A stretch of DNA of 64,000 nt from an uncultured Bacteroidota bacterium. GTDB taxonomy: Bacteria; Bacteroidota; Bacteroidia; Chitinophagales; Chitinophagaceae. The notes under the pieces are model-generated. The model made no database searches, had not been told where the DNA came from, and worked only from the letters and a program-made list of their open reading frames with translations. The translations under genes were made by a program, and so were the position numbers. Where the stretch lies: assembly GCA_903905065.1 (NCBI GenBank), contig CAIVEW010000101.1, positions 44,353 to 108,352 of the forward strand. Reading direction: 5' to 3'. This document shows positions 35,729 to 45,313 of the stretch, piece by piece (position 1 is the stretch's first letter; each line of letters begins with the position of its first letter).

Positions 35729-36862
35729 TTAATCCATGATCACCACTTTCGTAGTGTATGTTTCTTCACCAGCAGTAATGGTCATAAAATACACGCCCGT
35801 CGGAACATTCAGTTCAAGTGTAGCTTCCTGGTTGGTATTAATTGTAGCGGTTTTTACCTGTGCGCCTACCATATTAGTAACAGTACATTTCGCCTGAGCA
35901 TATTTTGAAGAGTTGGCCAAAATGTTCACAACGCCCGTTGAAGGGTTTGGATAAATGTTGCAGCCATCGGCAAGAGAAGTAACATTGTGAACGGCCGTGC
36001 TACTACAGTCAATAACAGAGATGTCCGTAGTCTCTGTATAGGTGCCGCAGGCATTTGTGCCGCTATATGTGATAGTAACACTACCAACAGCAACACCGGT
36101 CACCGTCTCTATAAGAGATGGAGGAGGGCCTGCCGAAAAGTTAACGCCCGGTATAGCAATTGTAGAATCGCTGCTGTTCCATGCACCGCCGCCTGCGGCA
36201 TCTGAAACAGTTACAGAAGAATCGATGCACACGGTTGCTGAACTCACTGTAATAGCGCTCGCCGGCTGCGCCACACGAACACGTATGTTTACGCTATCTG
36301 ATCCACAGCTATTGGTCATGATGTAGTAGATGCGAACAGATGGTCCGCCTGGTCCGCCGCCGCCCACAGGAAGCGATATACCAGTTACGGTACCAATGGT
36401 GCTTACGGTTGCTGCCGTGGGGTTACTGCTCACCCAAATACCACCGCTTGCATCATCGGTAAGGTTCAGCGTATCGCCTATGCAAACACCAGCAGGCGTA
36501 GTAGCCGATGCGATCGGAAATATTGCAGGTAATGAATCAATAGTAAGCGTAAGCGTGTCCGATGCACCATAGATAGTATCACCGGCTGCATTTGTGAGCA
36601 GGCAGTATACCACATTCATGCCGGTTGGCAATGTAGATGTGCTGTAGGTTGCTGAAGACGGACCGGCATAAGAGCCATTTACATTCCAGATATAGCCATA
36701 GGAACCGCTAGGGACCGGCGTTGCTGTGAAGTTAATAGTTGTACCTGCGCAAGCGGTATCAGAGCTTAAACCTGAAGAAATCGTAACAGTTGACTGGCCG
36801 AAGGACTTGAAGCCAAGCAGCATAAGAACAGTAACACAAAAGAGTAAAAATTGTTTTTTCAT
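35729..36862 (-). CDS. T9SS type A cargo with Ig-like repeats
   Basis: 377 residues from ATG 36862, which opens the signal peptide MKKQFLLFCVTVLMLLGFKS; an upstream in-frame start at 36922 gives an implausible N-terminus. The mature chain is Ser/Thr/Val/Gly-rich with three or four Ig-like modules (ACAGTTINFTATP, VCIGDTLNLTDDAS, ATVCIDSSVTVSDAAGG). The C-terminal sorting domain is NIYPNPSTGVVNI...LNVPTGVYFMTI. Likely a surface adhesin or structural protein; ligand unknown. Confidence 0.88.
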   Translation of the reverse strand: MKKQFLLFCVTVLMLLGFKSFGQSTVTISSGLSSDTACAGTTINFTATPVPSGSYGYIWNVNGSYAGPSSATYSTSTLPTGMNVVYCLLTNAAGDTIYGASDTLTLTIDSLPAIFPIASATTPAGVCIGDTLNLTDDASGGIWVSSNPTAATVSTIGTVTGISLPVGGGGPGGPSVRIYYIMTNSCGSDSVNIRVRVAQPASAITVSSATVCIDSSVTVSDAAGGGAWNSSDSTIAIPGVNFSAGPPPSLIETVTGVAVGSVTITYSGTNACGTYTETTDISVIDCSSTAVHNVTSLADGCNIYPNPSTGVVNILANSSKYAQAKCTVTNMVGAQVKTATINTNQEATLELNVPTGVYFMTITAGEETYTTKVVIMD

Positions 36863-36998
36863 TTTAGTTAGTTTTTGATATAAATAATAGTTATTTAATA
36901 CGCGTAGTGGCTTAGCCCACAATTAGACAATGATACGGCACGTTTAGTTTAAATTAAGTTAAAATTTCTTTATACTCAGCACAGTAACCAATTATTGG

Positions 36999-39800
36999 CT
37001 ACCTCAGCAACATTAATTTCCTCGTCTCACTTTGAGTACCGGAACTAAGTGTACAATAATATACGCCTGACGAAAGGAGGCCAGGTTCAAACGTATACTT
37101 CTGCTCGCCGGCATCGGCGAATCCATTTGCTAAAGTGGTCACCAGCCGCCCACGTTCATCATATACTTTTAGATTGATATATGCTTTCTCCTGAAGGGTG
37201 AATTCAATAGTTGTTCTGTTTGTAAACGGATTTGGAAAATTGCTGAAATTTAGGCCAAACGGACTGGCTGCGATGCTTTTTACCGAGTTCACATCTGCCA
37301 CCTGCGTAATGTGGGTGGAATACATGCCACTGGAATGCGTTGCCACTACCACAAGCCCATCTGTGGCTCGGTAGTCTATCATATTTACTATTGAAGCGCC
37401 TATTGTTGATGTCCCCTGTTGCACCCATACGGTGGCGTCGGTAAGTGTGTCGAGGTACGTAGTGGCAAACAACCCGACGCTTGTGCCTACCAGGTAAACA
37501 TACCCATCTGTCACCGGCAATATGCTCGCCCATCGCAATGACGGCCCGTTGCCTGTCCCCGCAGGGTTAGCCTCAAGATTACCTGCAACCTTTCTGAACG
37601 TTGCGCCGCCATTGGAAGATGCAAACAAGCTGTATACGCCATAATTAGTATATACAACAAGGATATTATCTGCGTTAGTAGGGTCGACGGCAATACAGCC
37701 AACATTACTGCTACCGGGAAAAAGCGGTGAAGTAATTTCGGTGCGCGTTGGCAGTCCTATATTGGCGTTGTCTACCCGGTATAATCTCCGGGAGGATGAT
37801 CCATAATAAAGACGGTTGGCTGGAACCTTAGAAACAGCAAGCGCTGCGATCTGCGTCCCCGCTGCAGGCAATGAATCTGTAAATTTTTCCCAGTTCGTAG
37901 AGATAGTGTCCCAATTATTGACAAGCGGTATCCCTGAAAGATTATTATTCCGCCAGAGGCACCTACCTGCCGCGAGATACATAATATCATTATTATTGGG
38001 ATCAATAATAAACGGGTTCACAAACAAATAGCCAAATCCACCTATAGGATCAATGCGGGCTGAACTGTCAACGACACCCGATGCATTTAGTTTGGTGCGC
38101 CACATTCTACCTTGCTGCAAACTGAAATAGAAGTCCTTACCGCTGTCTGCGATTGCACAAAAAGACCCATCGCCGCCACGTGGTGTAACCCAGGGATTTG
38201 TTACTGATGCAGAGTTAGTATACCAGCTGCCGTTATCCTGCGCCCCGCCTATCAGGATATCTGTAGTAGTAGCATGATCTATAGCACAGCTATAAAACAT
38301 CGTTGTAATATATCCATTGTCCAGGGAGGTCCAGCTAACAGTGGCCGCCGTATCATTGTTGGTGAAAAAGATGCCTCCGTCATTCGTACTAAACATCTTA
38401 TCAGGGTCGCTGGGTAGGAACACCAGCTGGTGCTGATCGGGATGGTGATCCAAATACTCATTCACTACCGGCAAAGTTGCGCCTTGCTGGTAGCCACCTA
38501 TTATTGACGTGTGTATATTGTCGGCAAACCCTGATGTCGACCGGTATAAGCCAGATCCACCCAGGAAAACAGTATTGGAATCGTCAGGCTTTACTTTCAC
38601 TACCAGGTTGTAGGAACCCTGCGAGGTAAATTTATCAAAGAACCCTCCGACGCTCGGAATATTCGCCGAATAATTATTCCATACCCCTCCAGCGCCACTT
38701 CCATCGCCGGATATATAATCGTATTTCCACAAGCTGTTCCACTCCACCGTGCCTAAATAGTTGGTATCGGCGGTTCCCGAGCCGGGGGTGTTTGCAATGA
38801 AATAGACCTGGTTCTCATTGGCGGCGCTTATCCCGATTTTTACGCGGTCATAGGTTGTAGGGAAGCCGGCAGGCGTAATATTGGTAAACGTTACACCGTC
38901 TGTAGACCTGTAAATGCCGCCTTGCGGTCCGTCGCTGCTTAATGTAACATACAATACTCCTGTACTTGAAATTGCCGCGTCGGTATAATAAGACGGTGTC
39001 CCGCTCGTTGTTCCTTTAATCATGCTCCAGGTCGTACCGCCGTCACTGCTACGGTAGATACCGCCATAAGCAGCGGCAATAACCACATCATTGGCCAGGT
39101 CTGCAGGGTTGGTTATAATATTCCAAACTACGTCACTCCAAATATCGAACGTCGTTATGCTGGAAGTAACTGTAGACGGTAAAGCTGTCCACGTAGCGCC
39201 GCTGTCTGTAGATTTATAAACGCCGTTTCCTAAATAGTAGGCACCAGGGACGCCAGCAGACTGTCCTATGCCTTCACCGGTGCAAAAATACCATACGTTT
39301 GTATGGCCTGTCCGCGTATCCTGGGCCACAGCCGTTGCGCCTTTATATTGATTTGGAGGGGTTGTGGGCGTCCATGTCAATCCCCGGTCTGTTGAGCGCC
39401 ACATACTTCCGGATGTGGAGCCGGCAATTAAGTTATTTTCGTTAGCTACATCAACGGCAAATGCGCGTGTCCTTCCACCAACATTCCAAGGACCCCTCGG
39501 CTGCCATGTAAGTGATGACGTCGTTTTGCCTAATGAGGATGAGGGAACCATGCCAATATCGTTTGGAAGGTTTGCTGCAAACACCAGTTCCTTACTCCGT
39601 ATATCATAGGGTATCTGCCCCGTTGCCGGGTCCCTGAGCATATTCAATTCATACGCAGCCCTTCCTTCTTCATCATCGCCACCATTACTGCGCTCCCCAT
39701 CACCCTGCCTGCCATTACTCGGAATACCATTTGCACTGGTCAGTATATAAAATGCGGCAACGATAAACATGCCGATAACAGGGACAAATGATTTCTTCAT
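36999..39800 (-). CDS. T9SS type A cargo with BNR/Vps10-type beta-propeller repeats
   Basis: 933 residues. Signal segment (VPVIGMFIVAAFYILTS), an acidic/Gly-rich linker, then many BNR/Asp-box motifs (S-x-D-x-G-x-T-W: STDRGLTWTP, STDSGATWTA, SSDGGTTWSM) spanning about residues 95-820, which predict one or two large beta-propellers as in sortilin/Vps10 or exo-enzyme relatives. C-terminal sorting domain: NFPNPFTNRTTIEF and LLSSGVYYCTL. Asp-box repeats do not identify the substrate, and no catalytic residues can be assigned. Confidence 0.88.
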   Translation of the reverse strand: MKKSFVPVIGMFIVAAFYILTSANGIPSNGRQGDGERSNGGDDEEGRAAYELNMLRDPATGQIPYDIRSKELVFAANLPNDIGMVPSSSLGKTTSSLTWQPRGPWNVGGRTRAFAVDVANENNLIAGSTSGSMWRSTDRGLTWTPTTPPNQYKGATAVAQDTRTGHTNVWYFCTGEGIGQSAGVPGAYYLGNGVYKSTDSGATWTALPSTVTSSITTFDIWSDVVWNIITNPADLANDVVIAAAYGGIYRSSDGGTTWSMIKGTTSGTPSYYTDAAISSTGVLYVTLSSDGPQGGIYRSTDGVTFTNITPAGFPTTYDRVKIGISAANENQVYFIANTPGSGTADTNYLGTVEWNSLWKYDYISGDGSGAGGVWNNYSANIPSVGGFFDKFTSQGSYNLVVKVKPDDSNTVFLGGSGLYRSTSGFADNIHTSIIGGYQQGATLPVVNEYLDHHPDQHQLVFLPSDPDKMFSTNDGGIFFTNNDTAATVSWTSLDNGYITTMFYSCAIDHATTTDILIGGAQDNGSWYTNSASVTNPWVTPRGGDGSFCAIADSGKDFYFSLQQGRMWRTKLNASGVVDSSARIDPIGGFGYLFVNPFIIDPNNNDIMYLAAGRCLWRNNNLSGIPLVNNWDTISTNWEKFTDSLPAAGTQIAALAVSKVPANRLYYGSSSRRLYRVDNANIGLPTRTEITSPLFPGSSNVGCIAVDPTNADNILVVYTNYGVYSLFASSNGGATFRKVAGNLEANPAGTGNGPSLRWASILPVTDGYVYLVGTSVGLFATTYLDTLTDATVWVQQGTSTIGASIVNMIDYRATDGLVVVATHSSGMYSTHITQVADVNSVKSIAASPFGLNFSNFPNPFTNRTTIEFTLQEKAYINLKVYDERGRLVTTLANGFADAGEQKYTFEPGLLSSGVYYCTLSSGTQSETRKLMLLR

Positions 39801-39867
39801 AATTATCGTTTTATTATTAATAAAGATACATCTTTTGCGAGAACGGCAACGTTCCGAACCTGATCTC

Positions 39868-40302
39868 TTACTTCTTCAATTCATAATCATACACCGTGAA
39901 CTCCCCCGATGTCCCCATTACCATTCGCTGATGAACAGCCGCGTAAAAAATATCCCCGTTTTTCAATCCGGGGAAATGTGCGGGCATATTTGGGATAATC
40001 TCAGTGCTGTGTAATGTATAAGCGAACTTCATCACCATAGTATCTCCGCTATTAACCGGCAACGTAACGGAAGACCCGCAGCCGTAGACCTCCAGTATTT
40101 TCACTCTTGCCCTGCATGCATATTTCGCACAGATGGCGCTTGAGTCCGGGTCTTCCGGCGGCAGTGTAGTGATTATTTGACCCTTAATATTGCAGGTGCC
40201 CGGCGTTATTGCTGCGGGATGATTTTTTTCAGTCCCGGACTCGTGAGTAGTCTTACAGGAACAATAAATGACGAGCAATATAATTGCAATAGACTTTTTC
40301 AT
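39868..40302 (-). CDS. Small predicted lipoprotein of unknown function
   Basis: 144 residues. Signal peptide MKKSIAIILLVIYCSC with a cysteine at the lipobox (C16), then a mature domain with Cys pairs (TCNIKGQI, AICAKYACRARV) and a C-terminal beta-rich part. It resembles small Bacteroidota secreted proteins with an OB-like or tissue-inhibitor-like fold, but I do not recognise a family. It is 67 bases downstream of the start of the BNR protein gene and on the same strand; operon membership is possible. Confidence 0.7.
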   Translation of the reverse strand: MKKSIAIILLVIYCSCKTTHESGTEKNHPAAITPGTCNIKGQIITTLPPEDPDSSAICAKYACRARVKILEVYGCGSSVTLPVNSGDTMVMKFAYTLHSTEIIPNMPAHFPGLKNGDIFYAAVHQRMVMGTSGEFTVYDYELKK

Positions 40303-40367
40303 AATAATATGTATTCAATTGTTCCTAAGTGAAGATACAGTATTTTCACACTTTAATAAGGCAGCAA

Positions 40368-40961
40368 ATGTATCTTACCCAACCACAGAATTACTTTTTC
40401 TCCGATGCTGCCTTTGATAACCTTTTCCCTATACACATTCAGAAACTCTCTGCCATTCACTGGACGCCAATAAACGTAGCAATAACCGCGGCCAGGTTTC
40501 TCACTAGGCAACCAAATGCCAGGGTTATTGATATTGGAGCGGGGGTGGGCAAGTTCTGTATAACCGGGAGTTTTTTCACGAATGGTCATTTCACGGGCAT
40601 AGAGCAAAGAAAAAACTTCGTGACGATCGGCAGAAAAGTGATCAAGCAGTTCGGGTTGAACAAAGTAGAGTTACTGGATGGCAATTTCACCGAGATCGAT
40701 TTGTCGCAATTCAATGGCATCTACTTCTATAACTCCTTTCATGAAAACATTGTTCTTGCCGATTCCCTCGATGAGCAGGTGGACAGGTCGTCGGAATTGT
40801 ACAATCTGTATACGCAGCATTTACTTACGCAATTAAAACAAATGCCCGTCGGCACACGGCTGGCTACCTATTGGCTTTCCATAACTGAAATACCAGCCTG
40901 CTATAAAATGTACGAGTCCCACTATAGTAATCTTTTAAAACTCTGGATAAAAGAATATTAA
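40368..40961 (+). CDS. SAM-dependent methyltransferase, class I
   Basis: 197 residues from ATG 40368; an upstream GTG at 40329 adds residues that overlap the neighbouring promoter region. Motif I VIDIGAGVGKF binds S-adenosylmethionine, motif II is FTGIEQ, and the post-motif region has YFYNSFHE. The N-terminus YFFSDAAFDNLFP is a helical cap. Substrate unknown. Convergent with the radical SAM gene, whose stop is 9 bases away, so the two need not be functionally linked. Confidence 0.82.
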   Translation: MYLTQPQNYFFSDAAFDNLFPIHIQKLSAIHWTPINVAITAARFLTRQPNARVIDIGAGVGKFCITGSFFTNGHFTGIEQRKNFVTIGRKVIKQFGLNKVELLDGNFTEIDLSQFNGIYFYNSFHENIVLADSLDEQVDRSSELYNLYTQHLLTQLKQMPVGTRLATYWLSITEIPACYKMYESHYSNLLKLWIKEY

Positions 40962-40970
40962 TAGAGACTA

Positions 40971-43169
40971 TCACAACCGCAGCAACCCCACTTTGTAAAG
41001 CCCATTAACCGGTTTATTGTCCCAGAAAAGCTCAAAATCTTCCAGCCCTGCTGCTTCGTAACTTTCTTTCACTTCCGCCGCAGTATATGTTTTAGCATTT
41101 TCAACTGTTAGCCTTTGAAGCATTTTCGCAAGCCATGTGCCTTGCGGCTTGTCGACTTTAATATTTAAAGTCTCCTGCTTACCTGTGAACGTCAGCGAAG
41201 CCAATTCCCAGGTGCTGCCTTTTTTAGATTTGGTGACGATGTCTGTCTTCGGTGGCTTTCCGAGCCACACGATCTTTGCATTGGGATTCCACGTGGCATA
41301 CTCTTCTTCACTGAGAATACCAGAGATATAGTCCGGTTGCACAGTGGTTTTAGGGACCTTCACGTCGAACCATTTCTGCAGCGGATAGTCGAAGCAGGCA
41401 CCGTGCATATAGTTGAGCAAAGACTTTTTAAGCCCTAAAGAAAAAGTATCGTGGTCTGCGCCGGTGGGGTCGAGGTGTACTATATCGTTGTTTGCAAATG
41501 AGCCTATGGCTTCCGTTTCTTTTTTCACTCCGAATTTTTCTGGAGCCAGGCCTACCGGGCTATGAGCCGTCATGGCAAATTGGTGCCAGAAAGCTGATTG
41601 CAAAATACCGGACTGGAACATTTGCCGGACCATCTCCAGCGAGTCTATCGTTTCCTGTGCGGTCTGCGTAGGGAAGCCATACATCAGGTAGGCGTGAACC
41701 ATGATTCCAGCTTCCGTAAAATGCTTATTCACTCTTGCAACCTGCGCTACCGTTATTCCTTTTTGTATTAGCTCCAGCAGCCGGTCTGCCGCCACTTCCA
41801 GGCCGCCAGATACAGCAATGCAACCGGAAGCCTTGAGCAGCAGGCAGAGATCGCGGGTGAAGCTTTTCTCGAAACGGATATTTGTCCACCACGAGAGGGT
41901 TATCTTCCTGCGGATGATCTCCAGTGCCAGCGCACGCATCAGGGCTGGCGGAGCAGCTTCATCCACAAAGTGAAATCCTGTTTGACCTGTTTGAGCGATC
42001 AGCTCCTCTATCCGGTCGCACAGCAGTTGTGCCGCGATAGGCTCGTAGAGCCGGATGTAGTCCAGCGAAATATCGCAAAACGTGCACTTGCCCCAGTAAC
42101 AACCGTGGGCCATAGTGAGCTTATTCCACCTGCCATCGCTCCACAGGCTATGCATGGGGTTCACTACTTCTATGGCGGATATATATTTATCCAGTAAAAG
42201 GTCGCTGTAGTCAGGCGTGCCAACCTGGCCCTGTTTGTAGTCCGCGCACGCCTTATTGTTGATGTAAGAAACAACTCCATCCCGTAGAATAAATGTCCGT
42301 TTCAATTCTTCTGCAGGCAATTCCCCGTCGATATGCTTTACAAGATTTTCCAAAGGCGCTTCGCCATCATCAAGTATAATAAAATCAAGAAACTCAAATA
42401 CCCGTGCGTCTGATAACGAGCGCAACTCTGTGTTCGGAAAACCGCCACCCATGGCCACTTTTACGTCGGGATAATTTTTCTTTACCCATTGCCCTATACG
42501 GAATGCGGAATATAGATTGCCGGGAAAGGGCACTGATAACGCTACAAGTTTTGGCTTTATTTCCTCCATTCGTTGCGCGAGGATTTTTAGCAGTATGCGG
42601 TCTATGTAAGTATACTCTTTGTGAAGCGCAGCGTACAATTCGTCGAAACTATTGGCGGATCTCCCTAATCGTTCCGCATAACGACTGAATCCGAAGTGGG
42701 CATCAACACATTCTGTTATGAGATCGCTGAGGTCCTCCAGGTACATAGTGGCCAGGTGCTTGGCCTTATCCTGGGTGCCCATGCTGCCGAAGGCATATTG
42801 CAGATCGTCTAACTGAGCGAAGCGCGAGGCTTCCGGCAAAAATCCCCTTTTAACGATCTGGTGTGCGAGTGTCGGGTCTTTGCCCTGCAAAAACAAGATC
42901 ACGCCGTCTATTGTGTTAATATAATCGTCTTGCAATGCAATTATCCTGGAAGTGTTCTCGGATGACTCTGCCGTGTGATCATTTACTTGTGTGAACAACC
43001 GCTGCAAACCTTGTTTCGAAAATAACTCCAGCGTTACTTCAATACCAAGATCAGACTGGAAGGAAGTAATGTTCTTAGTGTTCAGAAAACCTTTCAGATA
43101 AACAGTTGCCGGATAGGGCGTATTCAACTGTGTAAATGGCGGCGTGATCAAAAAAACGGTAGCGCTCAA
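40971..43169 (-). CDS. B12-binding-type radical SAM protein
   Basis: 732 residues. A Rossmann-type B12-binding-like domain at about 190-290 (VALSVPFPGNLYSAF, VAMGGGFPNTEL) lacks the classical D-x-H-x2-G histidine. The radical SAM core has the cluster motif C-x4-C-x2-C in HGCYWGKCTFCD, then SGGLEVAADRLLELIQKG and YLMYGFPTQTAQET. This is the subfamily with GC-x-WG-x-C-x-FC, whose substrates are mostly unknown. Start is TTG 43169, since the N-terminal SATVFLITPPF is needed for the fold and no ATG precedes it. A long C-terminal extension (~200 residues) is not recognised. Confidence 0.85.
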   Translation of the reverse strand: MSATVFLITPPFTQLNTPYPATVYLKGFLNTKNITSFQSDLGIEVTLELFSKQGLQRLFTQVNDHTAESSENTSRIIALQDDYINTIDGVILFLQGKDPTLAHQIVKRGFLPEASRFAQLDDLQYAFGSMGTQDKAKHLATMYLEDLSDLITECVDAHFGFSRYAERLGRSANSFDELYAALHKEYTYIDRILLKILAQRMEEIKPKLVALSVPFPGNLYSAFRIGQWVKKNYPDVKVAMGGGFPNTELRSLSDARVFEFLDFIILDDGEAPLENLVKHIDGELPAEELKRTFILRDGVVSYINNKACADYKQGQVGTPDYSDLLLDKYISAIEVVNPMHSLWSDGRWNKLTMAHGCYWGKCTFCDISLDYIRLYEPIAAQLLCDRIEELIAQTGQTGFHFVDEAAPPALMRALALEIIRRKITLSWWTNIRFEKSFTRDLCLLLKASGCIAVSGGLEVAADRLLELIQKGITVAQVARVNKHFTEAGIMVHAYLMYGFPTQTAQETIDSLEMVRQMFQSGILQSAFWHQFAMTAHSPVGLAPEKFGVKKETEAIGSFANNDIVHLDPTGADHDTFSLGLKKSLLNYMHGACFDYPLQKWFDVKVPKTTVQPDYISGILSEEEYATWNPNAKIVWLGKPPKTDIVTKSKKGSTWELASLTFTGKQETLNIKVDKPQGTWLAKMLQRLTVENAKTYTAAEVKESYEAAGLEDFELFWDNKPVNGLYKVGLLRL

Positions 43170-43242
43170 ATGAGGTTATTTGAATGCAAAAATATTGCAA
43201 ATAATCGAGGGAATCTTCCTTGCGATAGTTTGTGTTTCCCCG

Positions 43243-43272
43243 GATTTGACAACTTTTAAAAGTTGTCAAATC
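43243..43272. terminator. Perfect 30-bp palindrome, probable terminator hairpin
   Basis: Fifteen bases (43243-43257, GATTTGACAACTTTT) are followed at once by their exact reverse complement (43258-43272). It sits between the Nudix gene stop and the radical SAM start, both on the minus strand. No long T run follows on either side; TTTTAAAA would form the loop. Termination or an operator are both possible. Confidence 0.6.
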
Positions 43273-43296
43273 TATCCGCACGAAAAAACCCAACGC

Positions 43297-43893
43297 CTAC
43301 AAAACGCGATCTACTGATTTTTTTTCTAAGTTCCTGATCTTTTTCACCACTGCCCCGAATGTCTCGTCATCAGCCAGTTCATGAAGTTTTACCCATTTTA
43401 GGCCGGTTGATTCGTCGGTATTGAAAATGATGTTGCCATCACCGGTGTATTCAAACAAATACCGGAGATCGTGATGATAGTGCCCGTCCTCCTGCTTTTT
43501 AGGATTAGCCGGAATGTAATGCGAGTCTATATCAAATGGTACTTCGCTGTTTGACAAAATAGGGATATTCTTCATTTCCACTTTAGGAATACCAGTCTCT
43601 TCATTTGCTTCCCTTAAGGCTGACAACAGCAAAGTATCATCTCCCTCTACATGCCCGCCGGGCTGCAGCCACCTGTTAAGGGATTTGTGCCGGAGTAATA
43701 GTATTTCGGTATGGGCGTGGTCTACGATAAATGCACTAGTGGTTATGTGACCGTCAAAGTTTTTGCGTGTGAACAATTCATTGGCTGCATTTCTAGCCAG
43801 GAAACCAGAAAATAATTTAGTGGTGTCTTTTTCGCGGGGAAATTGTCGCAGGTAAATATCAACGAGGCCGATTATGTTTTCTTTATTTATCAT
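43297..43893 (-). CDS. Nudix hydrolase
   Basis: 198 residues. The Nudix box lies at G80-I102: G-x5-D86-x7-R94-E95-A-N-E98-E99-T-G-I. D86 stands where the consensus has Glu; the catalytic REUxEE core is intact. Nudix enzymes hydrolyse nucleoside diphosphates linked to another group. The N-terminal ~45 residues form a helical extension (IIGLVDIYLRQFP). Substrate not predictable. Confidence 0.9.
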   Translation of the reverse strand: MINKENIIGLVDIYLRQFPREKDTTKLFSGFLARNAANELFTRKNFDGHITTSAFIVDHAHTEILLLRHKSLNRWLQPGGHVEGDDTLLLSALREANEETGIPKVEMKNIPILSNSEVPFDIDSHYIPANPKKQEDGHYHHDLRYLFEYTGDGNIIFNTDESTGLKWVKLHELADDETFGAVVKKIRNLEKKSVDRVL

Positions 43894-44023
43894 TTTGATC
43901 TCTTTAGTTCGTAGCTGCAGTTTTCGGGTGAGTTTTTGGTCAAATCCGTTTATGCTACAGGGTAAATATAACGATTGAACGGAAAACCAATAATTGATTC
44001 CTTTGTAGCCTTACCTTTATGCC

Positions 44024-45208
44024 ATGTCTTTATATACTACCGTCGCGCCGATCACCATTACCTGCAATAAACGCCTGGCACCCTATGTGGAGCAGGAAGT
44101 AAAAGAATTGGGTTTTACCCCGGATGAAACCTTTGTAACCGGCGTCCGCATTAAAGGAACCATCAATGACTGCATAAAACTAAATCTGAACCTGCGCTGC
44201 GCCAGCCAGGTACTGTATAGCATAAAACAATTTGAGGCTGTAAACGCGGATGATATTTATAAGAACCTGATCACCTATCCCTGGGAAAAAGTGCTGCCGG
44301 ACAACGGCTACTTCTCGGTAACAAGCAACGTACTCAATCCAACTATCAACAATAATATGTTTGCCAACCTGCGGGTGAAGGACGCCATAGTCGACAGGCT
44401 GCGGGAAAAGACCGGCACCCGCCCGTCCACAGGTGCAGAGCTCACGGGTGCAGTGGTTCACCTGTTCTGGAAGAATGAGTCGGCGGAAGTGTTCATCGAC
44501 ACGTCTGGCGACTCGCTGGCAAGGCACGGCTACCGCAAGATACCAGGCCGCGCCCCGATGCTGGAAGCCCTTGCAGCATCCGCAATACTGGCCACCCGCT
44601 GGGACAGGAAATCACCGTTCGTAAACCCGATGTGCGGCTCCGGTACGGTAGCCATAGAGGCAGCGCTGATAGCCACCAACACCCGGCCGGGTCTCTTCCG
44701 TCTGAACTATGCATTTATGCACCTCACCGGCTATGATGAAAATGTATACCTCAGCGAAATGGAGGTATTGAACAATCAGATCATTGATGTGCCCGGCCTG
44801 CGCATCATCGCCACCGATTACAGCGATATAGCCATTGCCAACGCTAAAAAGAATGCAATAGCAGCAGGTGTAGCTGACCTGATAGAATTTTCGATCTGCG
44901 ACTTTGAAGCTACCGACGTGCCCGAAGGTGGCAAGGGTGTGATGTTTATGAATCCCGAATACGGCGAACGACTGGGCAATGAGCCTGAACTTGAAGCCAC
45001 GTATGCCCGCATAGGCGACTTTATGAAGAAAAAGTGTGGCGGCTACTACGGCTACATTTTCACCGGCAACCTGGACCTGGCCAAAAAAATAGGCTTGAAA
45101 GCAAAACGCCGGATAGAATTCTACACCAGCATCATTGATTGCCGCATGATGGAGTTTGAGCTATATGAAGGGAGCAGGAGGGTGATGAGGATGGAGGAGA
45201 AGGAATAA
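44024..45208 (+). CDS. THUMP-domain RNA methyltransferase, RlmL/YcbY N-terminal type
   Basis: 394 residues. N-terminal ferredoxin-like and THUMP domains (about 5-160) bind RNA. The methyltransferase domain starts near 165, with motif I NPMCGSGTVAIEAA and motif IV MNPEYGERLG. Most relatives have NPPYGERLG, so Glu replaces the second Pro here; this may be lineage-specific. It resembles the m2G-forming half of RlmL (23S rRNA G2445). The RlmK part is absent, as in many bacteria. The exact rRNA target is inferred. Confidence 0.9.
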   Translation: MSLYTTVAPITITCNKRLAPYVEQEVKELGFTPDETFVTGVRIKGTINDCIKLNLNLRCASQVLYSIKQFEAVNADDIYKNLITYPWEKVLPDNGYFSVTSNVLNPTINNNMFANLRVKDAIVDRLREKTGTRPSTGAELTGAVVHLFWKNESAEVFIDTSGDSLARHGYRKIPGRAPMLEALAASAILATRWDRKSPFVNPMCGSGTVAIEAALIATNTRPGLFRLNYAFMHLTGYDENVYLSEMEVLNNQIIDVPGLRIIATDYSDIAIANAKKNAIAAGVADLIEFSICDFEATDVPEGGKGVMFMNPEYGERLGNEPELEATYARIGDFMKKKCGGYYGYIFTGNLDLAKKIGLKAKRRIEFYTSIIDCRMMEFELYEGSRRVMRMEEKE

Positions 45209-45313
45209 TAACACAAGTGTTGTTCCAACTTTCATTAGCGTTCAGGTGGCATACTATTTGACGCGGGCACGTTTTTTTTAGTGTTTTAAACTCAGCACTA
45301 AAATAAACAAGCA

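Noticed and set aside
40353..40607. Minus-strand frame over the methyltransferase
   Set aside because: Shadow of the plus-strand gene with conserved SAM motifs; no sign of coding on the other strand.
45210..45221. AACAC-AA-GTGTT palindrome upstream of the hemerythrin gene
   Set aside because: Only 5-bp arms, no match to the operator pattern, no promoter box in register.
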